This document shows, one piece after another, positions 7,172 to 13,571 of a stretch of DNA of 25,455 bases (within the stretch, counting starts at the first letter, position 1; every line of letters begins with the position of its first letter). The translations under genes and the position numbers were made by a program. The notes beneath the pieces were generated by a model, which saw only the letters and a program-made list of their open reading frames with translations, had not been told where the DNA came from and searched no databases. The stretch is from Geobacter sp. UBA6169 (GTDB lineage Bacteria > Desulfobacterota > Desulfuromonadia > Geobacterales > Pseudopelobacteraceae): assembly GCA_002422265.1 (NCBI GenBank), contig DIUB01000073.1, forward strand, positions 1 through 25,455. The letters run 5' to 3'.

Positions 7172-8131
7172 ATGCCGGAACATCTTGCAAGAGCGGTTCT
7201 TGAAGGGCCGCAACCAGGGGAACTGCTTCAGCGGGTAATCGCTGCAATCAGTGAATCTGCGCTTACCCAGGGCAAAGTTGCAAAAGAGGCGGGGCTGTCG
7301 CCTGCAGCTCTTAACCAGTGGTTACAGGGCAAATATAAGGGCGATAACGCTGAATTAGAAAACAAGCTTGAAAAGTGGCTTTCCGCCCGCAAGCGCCGGG
7401 GCGAGGCAGTCAAGACCATGCCTGAAAAAGGGGCCTATATTGCCACCCCTACAGGCGAAAGAATACAGGCCGCAATGAACATCAGCCAGGCATTGGCTGA
7501 CTTGCTTGTTGTTTTTGGGGGGGCCGGGGTTGGCAAGACCATTTCTCTGAAACACTTTGCAACCGTTTCACCAAACGTCTGGATTGCCACCATGAGACCG
7601 GACACCGCCGGGGTTGCCGCCTGTCTTGAGGAAATAGGGGAGGCAATGGGGGTCAAGCTGCCTGCCAGGGCTGCAAGGATGTCAAGAGAGTTGAGCAGCC
7701 GCATGGAAGGAACCGGCGGGCTGTTGGTGATAGACGAGGCCCAACACATGAGCATTTCAGCGGTTGAGGCTGTCCGCTCAATCTACGACCGGGCTGAAAT
7801 CGGGCTGGTGTTGTGCGGAAATGAGTCGGTGTATGCCCGCCTGACTGGTGGAAGCCGGGCCGCAACCTTTGCACAGATATTTAGCCGGATTGGTAAGCGG
7901 TTACGTTTGTCCATGCCAACTGCTGGAGACGTGGCAGCGCTTGCTGATGCCTACGGTATAACCGGCAAGGAAGAACGCCAGGCCTTGACCGAAATCAGCC
8001 AAAAGCCGGGGGCCTTGCGGGCTGTTATCAAAACTATCAATTTTGCTTCCATTATGGCCGCCGGTAACGGCGGGACAATCAACTATCACTATATTTCAGC
8101 AGCCTGGAAAGAACTAGGAGGGGACGCATGA
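7172..8131 (+). CDS. MuB-type AAA+ ATPase, target-DNA activator
   Basis: 319 residues from ATG 7172, chosen because GAAGGGAG sits 8-9 bases upstream; ATG 7154 is a possible alternative. An N-terminal HTH (about 18-72: LTQGKVAKEAGLSPAALNQW) resembles the Mu B and XRE domain. The AAA+ core has Walker A GGAGVGKT (116-123), Walker B LLVIDEA (184-190) and a sensor-like LCGNES. Mu B binds DNA with ATP, selects the target and stimulates MuA, and gives target immunity. It is separated from the transposase by a hairpin and overlaps the next gene by ATGA. Confidence 0.93.
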   Translation: MPEHLARAVLEGPQPGELLQRVIAAISESALTQGKVAKEAGLSPAALNQWLQGKYKGDNAELENKLEKWLSARKRRGEAVKTMPEKGAYIATPTGERIQAAMNISQALADLLVVFGGAGVGKTISLKHFATVSPNVWIATMRPDTAGVAACLEEIGEAMGVKLPARAARMSRELSSRMEGTGGLLVIDEAQHMSISAVEAVRSIYDRAEIGLVLCGNESVYARLTGGSRAATFAQIFSRIGKRLRLSMPTAGDVAALADAYGITGKEERQALTEISQKPGALRAVIKTINFASIMAAGNGGTINYHYISAAWKELGGDA

Positions 8132-8451
8132 CCACCGCCGACATTCTGCAAGCCGTTTCAGGTGTCCCCCGTCCGGAAGCTATCAGGCTGTTAGCCGCTG
8201 CCATTGGCTGTATTGCTGCCGAGCCAGGCCAGACCAATCTTGCCGGGGCTGTTCATGGGATTGCCGGGGCTATTCCGGTTAAAAAGCGGAAAAATGACCC
8301 CTTTCAACCGGTTTGGGAATATTTGGCAACAGTGCGTGAATACGAAACCCTCAAAGGGTTGTGGCAGCATCTTGTTGACCGGTTTGGCAAGGATTCAACC
8401 CCTTCAATATCGCTTCTTTCTCTTCACCTCAGAAAGGGGCGGGGAAAATGA
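8128..8451 (+). CDS. Small early protein of unknown function, paralogue of the next gene
   Basis: 107 residues. The N-half is Ala/Gly-rich helical (AVSGVPRPEAIRLLAAAIG). The C-half reads YLATVREYETLKGLWQHLVD, then RFGKDSTPS, then LLSLHLRK. The C-half parallels the following gene (FLNQIDRYYTIKQLYSLLIK, RFGKSRAPS, SIHRYLQKL), so the two share a small HTH-like domain. ATGA overlaps on both sides tie it to MuB. No named family is recognised. Confidence 0.6.
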   Translation: MTTADILQAVSGVPRPEAIRLLAAAIGCIAAEPGQTNLAGAVHGIAGAIPVKKRKNDPFQPVWEYLATVREYETLKGLWQHLVDRFGKDSTPSISLLSLHLRKGRGK

Positions 8452-8672
8452 CACAAGAGAAGGTGAACCCGTTTTTAATTCGACAGCGAGCAGGACAAAG
8501 AAGCTGCTTTGATCGAGACCCGGAACTTGCTGAATTTCTCAACCAAATAGACCGTTATTACACAATCAAACAGCTTTACTCTTTGCTGATTAAGCGGTTT
8601 GGCAAAAGCAGAGCGCCCTCAAAGAGTTCAATTCACCGGTATTTACAGAAACTTCAACAGATCAATGATTGA
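8448..8672 (+). CDS. Small HTH-like early protein
   Basis: 74 residues, highly charged. The C-terminal part (about 28-72) has IKQLYSLLIKRFGKSRAPSK, followed by SSIHRYLQKL. The S-x-S-x-HRY ending is reminiscent of the HTH of DUF3486 (Mu gp27, small-terminase-like) proteins, but the overall similarity is too short to claim. It is a paralogue of the upstream gene's C-half. It starts by ATGA overlap. Confidence 0.55.
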   Translation: MTQEKVNPFLIRQRAGQRSCFDRDPELAEFLNQIDRYYTIKQLYSLLIKRFGKSRAPSKSSIHRYLQKLQQIND

Positions 8673-8690
8673 AATAGGGAGAAAAGACAA

Positions 8691-9050
8691 ATGACTATCA
8701 AAAAAGAAAAGTTTGAACTTGATTTTTCAGGGCTTGACCGATGCAAAAGTAAAATTGAGCATACAAGACAAATGCTTGAAATAATGGCCTTTGCTGAAAA
8801 AACAAGGATTGAAGGGGGCCTTATCAAGCAGGGCGAAACAAAAGAAATCAACTGCAACGAGCACCCAATGTTGAACGCCCTAACTTCGTTAAGGGATTTA
8901 CAGGATGAGCTGATTGTTTTTGTGAATAACTTCAGATCGGGATTGTTCCAAAAAACAACCATAAGCCGCCGTGAAAATCTTACAGGTTGCGACCCGACCG
9001 AGTTTGTACTTGATCCTGACAATCAGCCGACTCTGACCAACGGGGGGTAA
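8691..9050 (+). CDS. Hypothetical protein of the early region
   Basis: 119 residues, start preceded by AGGGAG at good spacing. The N-half is a long charged helix (residues about 15-35 and 60-85, heptad-like Leu pattern in LNALTSLRDLQDELIVFVNN). The C-terminus (SRRENLTGCDPTEFVLDPDN) is short and extended. It has no recognised domain. It lies in the same direction and tight spacing as the MuB-GemA block, where Mu carries its non-essential semi-essential early genes, so a modifying or host-interference role is possible but unproven. Confidence 0.5.
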   Translation: MTIKKEKFELDFSGLDRCKSKIEHTRQMLEIMAFAEKTRIEGGLIKQGETKEINCNEHPMLNALTSLRDLQDELIVFVNNFRSGLFQKTTISRRENLTGCDPTEFVLDPDNQPTLTNGG

Positions 9051-9053
9051 ACA

Positions 9054-9260
9054 GTGAACGAAGTACGCATAAACCGCCATGATTTAAGCGCCAGGCTTCA
9101 CGATTGCCATGCAATGGCTGTTTTTTTGGCTGATGCCGTCAACCTGATACTCGAAGAGAACGGGGCCTATAAAACAGAAGTCTACCCTGTGCCGTATGGT
9201 GCAAGCAGTTGCATCTTAACCCTTGCCGACAAGATCAAGGCCATTTCGCAAGAAATCTGA
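9054..9260 (+). CDS. Small hypothetical protein, GTG start
   Basis: 68 residues beginning at GTG 9054, only three bases after the previous stop, with CGGGGGG close upstream as ribosome-binding site. The sequence is helix, then a short strand region (YKTEVYPVPYGASSCIL), then helix. No family is recognised. Position and spacing support it as a real gene of the early operon. Confidence 0.5.
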   Translation: MNEVRINRHDLSARLHDCHAMAVFLADAVNLILEENGAYKTEVYPVPYGASSCILTLADKIKAISQEI

Positions 9261-9275
9261 AAGGGGAAACAAACC

Positions 9276-9401
9276 ATGAAAACACTGAACAAGATCATTG
9301 AAGTGCTGACTTTTCTTCAAATCTGCATGGCCCGCCGCCGTGCTGCCAGGCGTGCCGCCCGCGTGGCCTGCCGGATCGCCTTGAATGGCTGCCGGGTGTA
9401 G
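9276..9401 (+). CDS. 41-residue Arg/Ala-rich small protein
   Basis: ATG 9276 preceded by AAGGGG at 9261-9266. It encodes a hydrophobic N-half and a strongly basic tail (ARRRAARRAARVA), pI clearly high; it could bind nucleic acid or associate with membrane. It is short, so coding status is uncertain, but the ribosome-binding site and operon spacing favour it. Confidence 0.45.
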   Translation: MKTLNKIIEVLTFLQICMARRRAARRAARVACRIALNGCRV

Positions 9402-9403
9402 AC

Positions 9404-9613
9404 ATGAGACCGCACCAGACTAACGCGCTGATTCAACAAACCGTCAAAATAAGAAACAAGATCATACAGAACGCCAGCCGCTGGGGAGCAAAAGACAAAA
9501 AGGGAGGTTGCAAACATGGCACAGACACAGCGCAAAACCAAAGCAGAAAAGCCGATAACCGCCGCCCAGGTAAAGCGGATTCATACCATTCTGCATGCCC
9601 TGGGGATCAGTGA
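9404..9613 (+). CDS. Possible small basic protein overlapping gemA start
   Basis: 69 residues from ATG 9404, two bases after the previous stop. The first 37 residues lie outside gemA and look plausible (basic helix: LIQQTVKIRNKIIQNASRWG). The rest overlaps gemA by 98 bp in another frame and is low-complexity polar. There is no clear ribosome-binding site, so coupling to the previous stop would be needed. Weak support. Confidence 0.25.
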   Translation: MRPHQTNALIQQTVKIRNKIIQNASRWGAKDKKGGCKHGTDTAQNQSRKADNRRPGKADSYHSACPGDQ

Positions 9614-10061
9614 TGAAAACTACCGCGCTGCCCTGGATAGCAGGTTTAGCGTTACCAGCTGCAAAGACCTTACTCTTGCACAAGCTATCAGCTTCATAGA
9701 TGAACTGGAAAAACTGGCACAGAAGACAGACCGCGAACGCTACCAGGCAAAGATGCAAAAAGCCGCTGAAGAGTTTGCGGGCAAACAGCCAAAACGCTTT
9801 GACAACCTGGATAACCGGCCCGGCATGGCCTCTGCTGCCCAGCTGAGAAAGATTGAAGCCACTTGGCAGGATATCAGCATTATTCCTGAAGCCGCACCCC
9901 GCGCCCGCGCCCTGCGTAAGTTCATCCAACGAATCACCGGGGTTGCTGACATCCGCTTTCTTGATGCTGAAATGGCCGGAAAGGTAATCAACGCCATGAA
10001 CGCCATGCTGAAACGTGCAGCAGAACCGGAAACACCCCAAACGCCGCACAAGGCCGCGTAA
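9516..10061 (+). CDS. gemA: GemA-like regulatory protein (DUF1018, Mu gp16 family)
   Basis: 181 residues, start preceded by GGGAGG. The N-terminal pattern ITAAQVKRIHTILHALGISD, then YRAALDSRF, then CKDLTLAQAISFIDELEKL is the DUF1018/GemA signature. A C-terminal segment (AAQLRKIEATWQDIS, then RALRKFIQRITGVADIRFL, then INAMNAMLKR) is the second conserved block of these proteins. In Mu, GemA alters host gene expression and DNA supercoiling during the early phase. From memory, bacterial hammerhead ribozymes have been noted near DUF1018 genes in Mu-like prophages, which fits the ribozyme 360 bp downstream; this recollection should be checked. Confidence 0.88.
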   Translation: MAQTQRKTKAEKPITAAQVKRIHTILHALGISDENYRAALDSRFSVTSCKDLTLAQAISFIDELEKLAQKTDRERYQAKMQKAAEEFAGKQPKRFDNLDNRPGMASAAQLRKIEATWQDISIIPEAAPRARALRKFIQRITGVADIRFLDAEMAGKVINAMNAMLKRAAEPETPQTPHKAA

Positions 10062-10172
10062 GCCGTTTTTGACCTGCAATACATGGGTAGATGTAGGGTT
10101 GCAATTAAAAATCAATCCTGAATAAATTTAAAGACTGTTTAAACACGGTTCTGAAAACAGTGAGTTAGTTAC
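10062..10172 (+). promoter_or_regulatory. Candidate middle-type promoter region with two dyads
   Basis: 111 bp between gemA and the accessory block, AT-rich after 10100. One dyad joins TGCAATACAT (10075-10084) to ATGTA-ggg-TTGCA (10091-10103). Another joins ACTGTTT (10134-10140) to AAACAGT (10155-10161). TTGCAA (10099-10104) and TAAATT (10123-10128), 18 bases apart, could be a weak promoter. The first dyad would then sit near -46, where a Mor-type activator binds in Mu. Promoter strength and the binding protein are inferred. Confidence 0.4.
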
Positions 10173-10418
10173 ATGGGATGGATTTATAAAACAATCGACT
10201 TTTGCGCCGGTATCCCCTCCCTGATAGCCGGGTTTGTCAAGGCGCTCCCCAGGGATGAACCGCCCCAGGAGACCGCCCGCGCCCTGGATACCGCCGCCGC
10301 TGTAGGGGAGCTTCAATCTGTTGCCGACATCAACACACGGCTTGATGCTGCTATCAGCGAATACAACTCCATTGCAGGCTTGTTGACCCTGCCAGATATC
10401 AGACGGACAGCATACTGA
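10173..10418 (+). CDS. Small hypothetical protein ahead of the first ribozyme
   Basis: 81 residues, MGWIYKTIDFCAGIPSLIAG then a charged, Ala-rich helical C-half. It has a mildly hydrophobic N-terminus but no clear membrane segment. The ribosome-binding site is poor. The stop codon (10416-10418) lies two bases before the stem II strand of the first hammerhead, so ribozyme cleavage would sever this gene from the downstream message about 38 bases after its stop. Unknown function. Confidence 0.5.
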   Translation: MGWIYKTIDFCAGIPSLIAGFVKALPRDEPPQETARALDTAAAVGELQSVADINTRLDAAISEYNSIAGLLTLPDIRRTAY

Positions 10419-10419
10419 A

Positions 10420-10489
10420 GGCGAAACAGGCCGGGGGCTTTTCCCCCGCGCCTGTCTTCCTGGCCTTGGCAACCGGGAACCGATGAGCC
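10420..10489 (+). ncRNA. Type II hammerhead ribozyme 1
   Basis: Stem II pairs GGC (10420-10422) with GCC (10487-10489). GAAA follows at 10423-10426. Stem III pairs ACAGGC (10426-10431) with GCCTGT (10450-10455) and extends by six more pairs after a bulged C, with a CTTTT loop. C10456 is the H17 cleavage position (GTC). Stem I pairs TTCCTGG (10457-10463) with CCGGGAA (10473-10479). The last core strand is CCGATGA (10480-10486). Every core position fits the hammerhead except U4, which is C; that change is expected to slow cleavage. Ribosome-binding AAGGA and ATG 10512 lie 56 bases after the cut. Confidence 0.8.
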
Positions 10490-10511
10490 CGCCAGATATA
10501 AGGATTTTATT

Positions 10512-10694
10512 ATGCAACTGGACACACTGAAAAGCGCAACCGACCGGACAAGCAGCTTGATTCAATATCTTGAACAGGCAGGAATCAGCATCATTTTAAA
10601 AACAGATTTGGAAGCGCTTTTTGATCGGATTGATCGCCAGGACAACGAGATAAAAGCCCTGGAATACCGCATTTCAACGCTTATGAAAGCTTAA
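10512..10694 (+). CDS. 60-residue coiled-coil-like small protein
   Basis: First gene after ribozyme 1, with AAGGA at 10500-10504 and ATG 10512. The sequence is almost entirely helical with heptad-like hydrophobics (LEALFDRIDRQDNEIKALEY, then RISTLMK). The stop overlaps the next ATG by one base (TAATG). No family is recognised. Removal of upstream RNA by the ribozyme would leave it with a short 5'-OH leader. Confidence 0.55.
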   Translation: MQLDTLKSATDRTSSLIQYLEQAGISIILKTDLEALFDRIDRQDNEIKALEYRISTLMKA

Positions 10695-10897
10695 TGTTTT
10701 GCACCTTGCCCTTGCACATAATCAGTCTGTTGATGCCGTTGCTGTCTGGCTTGCTGCTAATCAGGCCGGATATTGCATCCGCATGCGGGCCACCATTACC
10801 GCCGCCGCCTGCACCGCAAACCAAAAGCAATCAAGCCTCGACAATCGCTGCACCGGTTGCCGTGGTCTCTTCAATCAGACTGAACCGGTTGCTGTAA
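10694..10897 (+). CDS. Possible small lipoprotein overlapping the zinc-ribbon gene
   Basis: 67 residues from ATG 10694, coupled as TAATG to the previous stop. Residues 1-30 are a convincing hydrophobic export signal (LHIISLLMPLLSGLLLIRPD) ending IASAC, a lipobox-like site. A proline-rich stretch (GPPLPPPPAPQ) follows. That layout, a short proline-rich lipoprotein nested in another frame, is reminiscent of Rz1 spanins. It overlaps the longer ORF at 10699-11295 for its whole length, so it may be a chance reading. No Rz partner is visible. Confidence 0.35.
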   Translation: MFCTLPLHIISLLMPLLSGLLLIRPDIASACGPPLPPPPAPQTKSNQASTIAAPVAVVSSIRLNRLL

Positions 10898-11295
10898 CAC
10901 CACTTCCTTTTGCCTCCCTGGATGAAGTTGAAGAAGCTGCCCCGGCCTCTGAAAATTCAGGTGACTGGCAGTATCCAGACAGTCAAGACCGGTTTGACCT
11001 GACTGAAGATGAACTTGACGAACTGTTGTCTGAATATTTCCCTGATGAAACAACAGACCGGCAAGAACAAGAACAACGCGAACGGATTTATTTGGATGAT
11101 CCCATGGACGCCAGACCCCGCCGCGTGCCTGTCTATATTGGCCGGTGTACTCGCTGTCATGGATACATGATAAACGCCCTGGAAAGGTACGATGGTATTA
11201 AGGATGATAACGTATACCGCTGCTGTGGTTGTGGTTGGAGAACGTCACCAGGGTATGAAATCAACCGGGCCATACATGCAAAGGGGGGGCTGTGA
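10699..11295 (+). CDS. Zinc-ribbon protein with acidic middle, start uncertain
   Basis: Up to 198 residues from TTG 10699; ATG 10783 is an alternative, and neither has a good ribosome-binding site. The acidic centre (DLTEDELDELLSEYF) suggests a protein- or DNA-mimic surface. The C-terminus holds CTRCHGYM and, 30 residues on, RCCGCGW, a zinc-ribbon pair. A third CTGC pair occurs near the N-terminus. The acidic and C-terminal part is clearly coding. The next gene overlaps by GTGA. Function unknown. Confidence 0.6.
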   Translation: MHLALAHNQSVDAVAVWLAANQAGYCIRMRATITAAACTANQKQSSLDNRCTGCRGLFNQTEPVAVTPLPFASLDEVEEAAPASENSGDWQYPDSQDRFDLTEDELDELLSEYFPDETTDRQEQEQRERIYLDDPMDARPRRVPVYIGRCTRCHGYMINALERYDGIKDDNVYRCCGCGWRTSPGYEINRAIHAKGGL

Positions 11296-12125
11296 CAGAA
11301 AAACCAGGTAAAAAACCGGGGGCAACGAAAATGTTTGGCTATCTCTTGAGTGAAGCAAGCTCTCTGTTAATCAGGCAGGGGGAAAGCCAGGCAGAAGCCG
11401 AAAAGCAGGCCAAAACTTTTGTTATGAGGATACTTGAGAGGATCGGAGGCGGGCAACTCTACATTCCGAAAGAAACAACAAAAAAAGCTGCTGCAAAACA
11501 AGTTGAGTTACACGCAAAATTCAATAAAGCCTGTGGATCGGTTGCTGATTTTGCCCGTAACAACGGCATATCAAGTGTATGGGCTTATCATATTTTAAAG
11601 GCCGCCAAATACGGCACAGGCTTGAAAAACAGCAGCAATCAGTTTTTGTCAGACATCACTATAGAGGCCGCCCGCATGCTGGTAGCAACCGGCATTCCAA
11701 TCAACGAGGCCGCCGCCATGGCTGCAGACTTTGTTTCTGTGTCGTTTGGTAAATATCGGGGGTTAACGCTCTATTTTCCGACAGTTCAACACTACCAGGC
11801 CAGGGAGCGGGCAAGTGACATTTGGAAGCAATACCAGGCAGGCCACAAGGTTGATGAAATCGCGGCCCGATACGGCTTGACCTGTCAAGCCGTGTACTTG
11901 ATCGTCAGGGAGCGCTGCCAGGAAACAGGGGATAAAACACCGGGCATAACACGAAAAAAACACCCTTTGACACTCGCACGATACACGATTTTGAAAATTG
12001 CAGAGGACTACAGAACCGGCAACCAACAGGCTTTTGACGCACTCAACAAAATAGCCGAGCAGCTGGAAAGTGTAAAGCAGCTGATTGGTGGAAAGGAAAA
12101 AACGGATGTTGCACCAACGCATTAG
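11292..12125 (+). CDS. Tandem-domain Mor-like transcription activator
   Basis: 277 residues, GTG start overlapping the previous stop. Two Mor/C-family units follow each other. The first has GGGQLYIPKE, then FNKACGSVADFARNNGISSV and AYHILKAAK (about 55-115). The second has RGLTLYFPT, then WKQYQAGHKVDEIAARYGLT and QAVYLIVRER (about 155-213). Each has the beta strand ending in Y-[IF]-P followed by an HTH, as in Mu Mor (about 129 residues, active as a dimer). A basic linker and a helical tail follow. A covalent pseudo-dimer is inferred. In Mu, Mor activates the middle promoter leading to late virion genes, which this element lacks. It could act on the dyad at 10075-10103 or on a helper phage. Confidence 0.78.
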   Translation: MTEKPGKKPGATKMFGYLLSEASSLLIRQGESQAEAEKQAKTFVMRILERIGGGQLYIPKETTKKAAAKQVELHAKFNKACGSVADFARNNGISSVWAYHILKAAKYGTGLKNSSNQFLSDITIEAARMLVATGIPINEAAAMAADFVSVSFGKYRGLTLYFPTVQHYQARERASDIWKQYQAGHKVDEIAARYGLTCQAVYLIVRERCQETGDKTPGITRKKHPLTLARYTILKIAEDYRTGNQQAFDALNKIAEQLESVKQLIGGKEKTDVAPTH

Positions 12126-12149
12126 AAAAACTACAGAAAGGAAGAAGCA

Positions 12150-12503
12150 ATGCTGACACAAGAGCAACAAAAAATATGCAGCCTTATGGGAATGAATCCC
12201 CATATATTTATTGAGGCACTCAACCGGGAACAGACGGAGGCACTCAATACCGTTAACCCTGACAGTCAGATTTTATATGATCGAGCGATGACCGATATTG
12301 CAAAGGCTATGAAGATCACCCCTCAACAACTGAAACAGTTGCAAAAGGATATTGAAGCATCTGAATTAACACCAGAAGAGGCTGAAGTTTGCCATAAAAT
12401 GGGAATAAGACCGGTTGAATATCTGTACGAAAAAATGAAAACGGCAGGGGTTAAGGGGCGGTTTATGGATGAGATTGAACAACTTGCAAAATTAAGCCAG
12501 TAA
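12150..12503 (+). CDS. Small protein with duplicated Mu-I-like 'LTxEExxVCxxMG' motif
   Basis: 117 residues, AAAGGAAG ribosome-binding site. Two similar units occur: LTQEQQKICSLMGMNPHIFI at the N-terminus and LTPEEAEVCHKMGIRPVEYL near residues 73-92. From memory this short motif is common at the C-terminus of Mu-like prophage I proteins (protease/scaffold region), but here there is no protease domain. It may interact with a helper's capsid scaffold; that is speculation. The rest is helical and charged. Confidence 0.5.
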   Translation: MLTQEQQKICSLMGMNPHIFIEALNREQTEALNTVNPDSQILYDRAMTDIAKAMKITPQQLKQLQKDIEASELTPEEAEVCHKMGIRPVEYLYEKMKTAGVKGRFMDEIEQLAKLSQ

Positions 12504-12514
12504 AGGGGGCAATA

Positions 12515-13519
12515 ATGCCAAAAGAATCAGAAAATTATGATGTTGAAAAGGTGCTTGCAGTGCAAAACAGAATCAGCGAAATAACCGCTACCCTGTCAAT
12601 GAGCGTGTTAGATAAGCTTGAGCATGCTTACAGGGTGGCAAAAGAACAGGCTGATAACTACTTGACCGGATACGGCAAAGGGAGTGAATCAAACCTTTCC
12701 GGCAGCAACAGGGCTGAATACAACGCACTGAAGGCAGAAGCTGAACAAAGACACATCGAAGCACTCGAACGCGCCCGGCAGGAAACAGCGCTGAAGGCTG
12801 AACGTGAAGAGCTACAGGCCGCCATGTATGCCGGGCAAATCAAGGCTGATGCAACCGCCGTCTTGTCTTTGCAGGCCGATGTTGTTGAAATTGAAAAACA
12901 GCTGACCGAACTTAAAAGGGTACTGCTGTCAAAACAGGAAGAAATCAAACAGGCAAGGGCAGAAAACAGCACCCTTGTTGACTTGAGGCGTAATCGTGAA
13001 AACCTGCTTGCTGACATCTCGTTGGGTGTAGTGGTAGAGAAACCGGCCTTGCCCGCCCTTGAAAAACAAATTGCTGAAGAAGAAAAGCGGGCTGCTGAAT
13101 TGAACAAGGCCGCCGAACAGATCGCCGCTGTTGTGTCAGGAATAGAGCGAAAAATTGCCGATGCTGAAAAGGTGCTTGCCCACAAAAAGACCAAACTGCA
13201 GCAGGCACACAGTGATTTTCTGCTTGCAGAAACAGAGTTGGCAGCAGCCGAATACATCCGGCTTTCGGACATGCTCTCAAAACAATTTGCACGCGTGGCC
13301 GTTCTGGGGGAGCTGGTAGAAAAACAACCTGCTTTTGCAACCAAAGGCATTCTTTCGTGGCAATGCCGCGCCTTTAAAATACCGGCCTTCAATCTGAAAA
13401 CCTGCACACCGACCACTAAAGACGGCTATCTGTACACCTACGAAGGGCTTGACCTTGACGGGGCAGCCAGGGCCATAAAAAGCGAAATGGAAGCGGTGGG
13501 GCTTGTTGTGATTGGTTAA
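12515..13519 (+). CDS. Long coiled-coil protein of unknown function (element cargo)
   Basis: 334 residues, AAAGGGGG ribosome-binding site at good distance. Residues about 10-260 form near-continuous coiled coil (Ala/Glu/Lys/Leu rich: EERAAELNKAAEQIAAVVSG-like repeats). One proline-containing break lies near VVVEKPALPALE. A compact C-terminal part (about 275-334: KGILSWQCRAFKIPAFNLKT, then YLYTYEGLDLDGAARAI) has mixed strand/helix character. It is the last gene before the noncoding right end and the largest cargo gene between the ribozymes. No SMC, tape-measure or Gam signature could be recognised. Unknown function. Confidence 0.6.
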   Translation: MPKESENYDVEKVLAVQNRISEITATLSMSVLDKLEHAYRVAKEQADNYLTGYGKGSESNLSGSNRAEYNALKAEAEQRHIEALERARQETALKAEREELQAAMYAGQIKADATAVLSLQADVVEIEKQLTELKRVLLSKQEEIKQARAENSTLVDLRRNRENLLADISLGVVVEKPALPALEKQIAEEEKRAAELNKAAEQIAAVVSGIERKIADAEKVLAHKKTKLQQAHSDFLLAETELAAAEYIRLSDMLSKQFARVAVLGELVEKQPAFATKGILSWQCRAFKIPAFNLKTCTPTTKDGYLYTYEGLDLDGAARAIKSEMEAVGLVVIG

Positions 13520-13528
13520 ATTCTGTTG

Positions 13529-13571
13529 CCCTGTATATCCCGAGATAGGCAAACCATAGGGATATGCAGGG
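13529..13571 (+). terminator. 13-pair hairpin after the last cargo gene
   Basis: CCCTGTATATCCC (13529-13541) pairs along its whole length with GGGATATGCAGGG (13559-13571), with one G-U pair. The 17-base loop contains AGGCAAACC, like the stem I loop of ribozyme 2. There is no T run, so it may be an RNA-protecting or processing structure rather than an intrinsic terminator. Confidence 0.5.

Noticed and set aside
10420..10500. GEMM (c-di-GMP) riboswitch, considered because of GGCAAACC-like loops and Geobacter context
   Set aside because: The conserved GEMM core and tetraloop-receptor are absent, and the pieces fit the hammerhead core and cleavage site far better.
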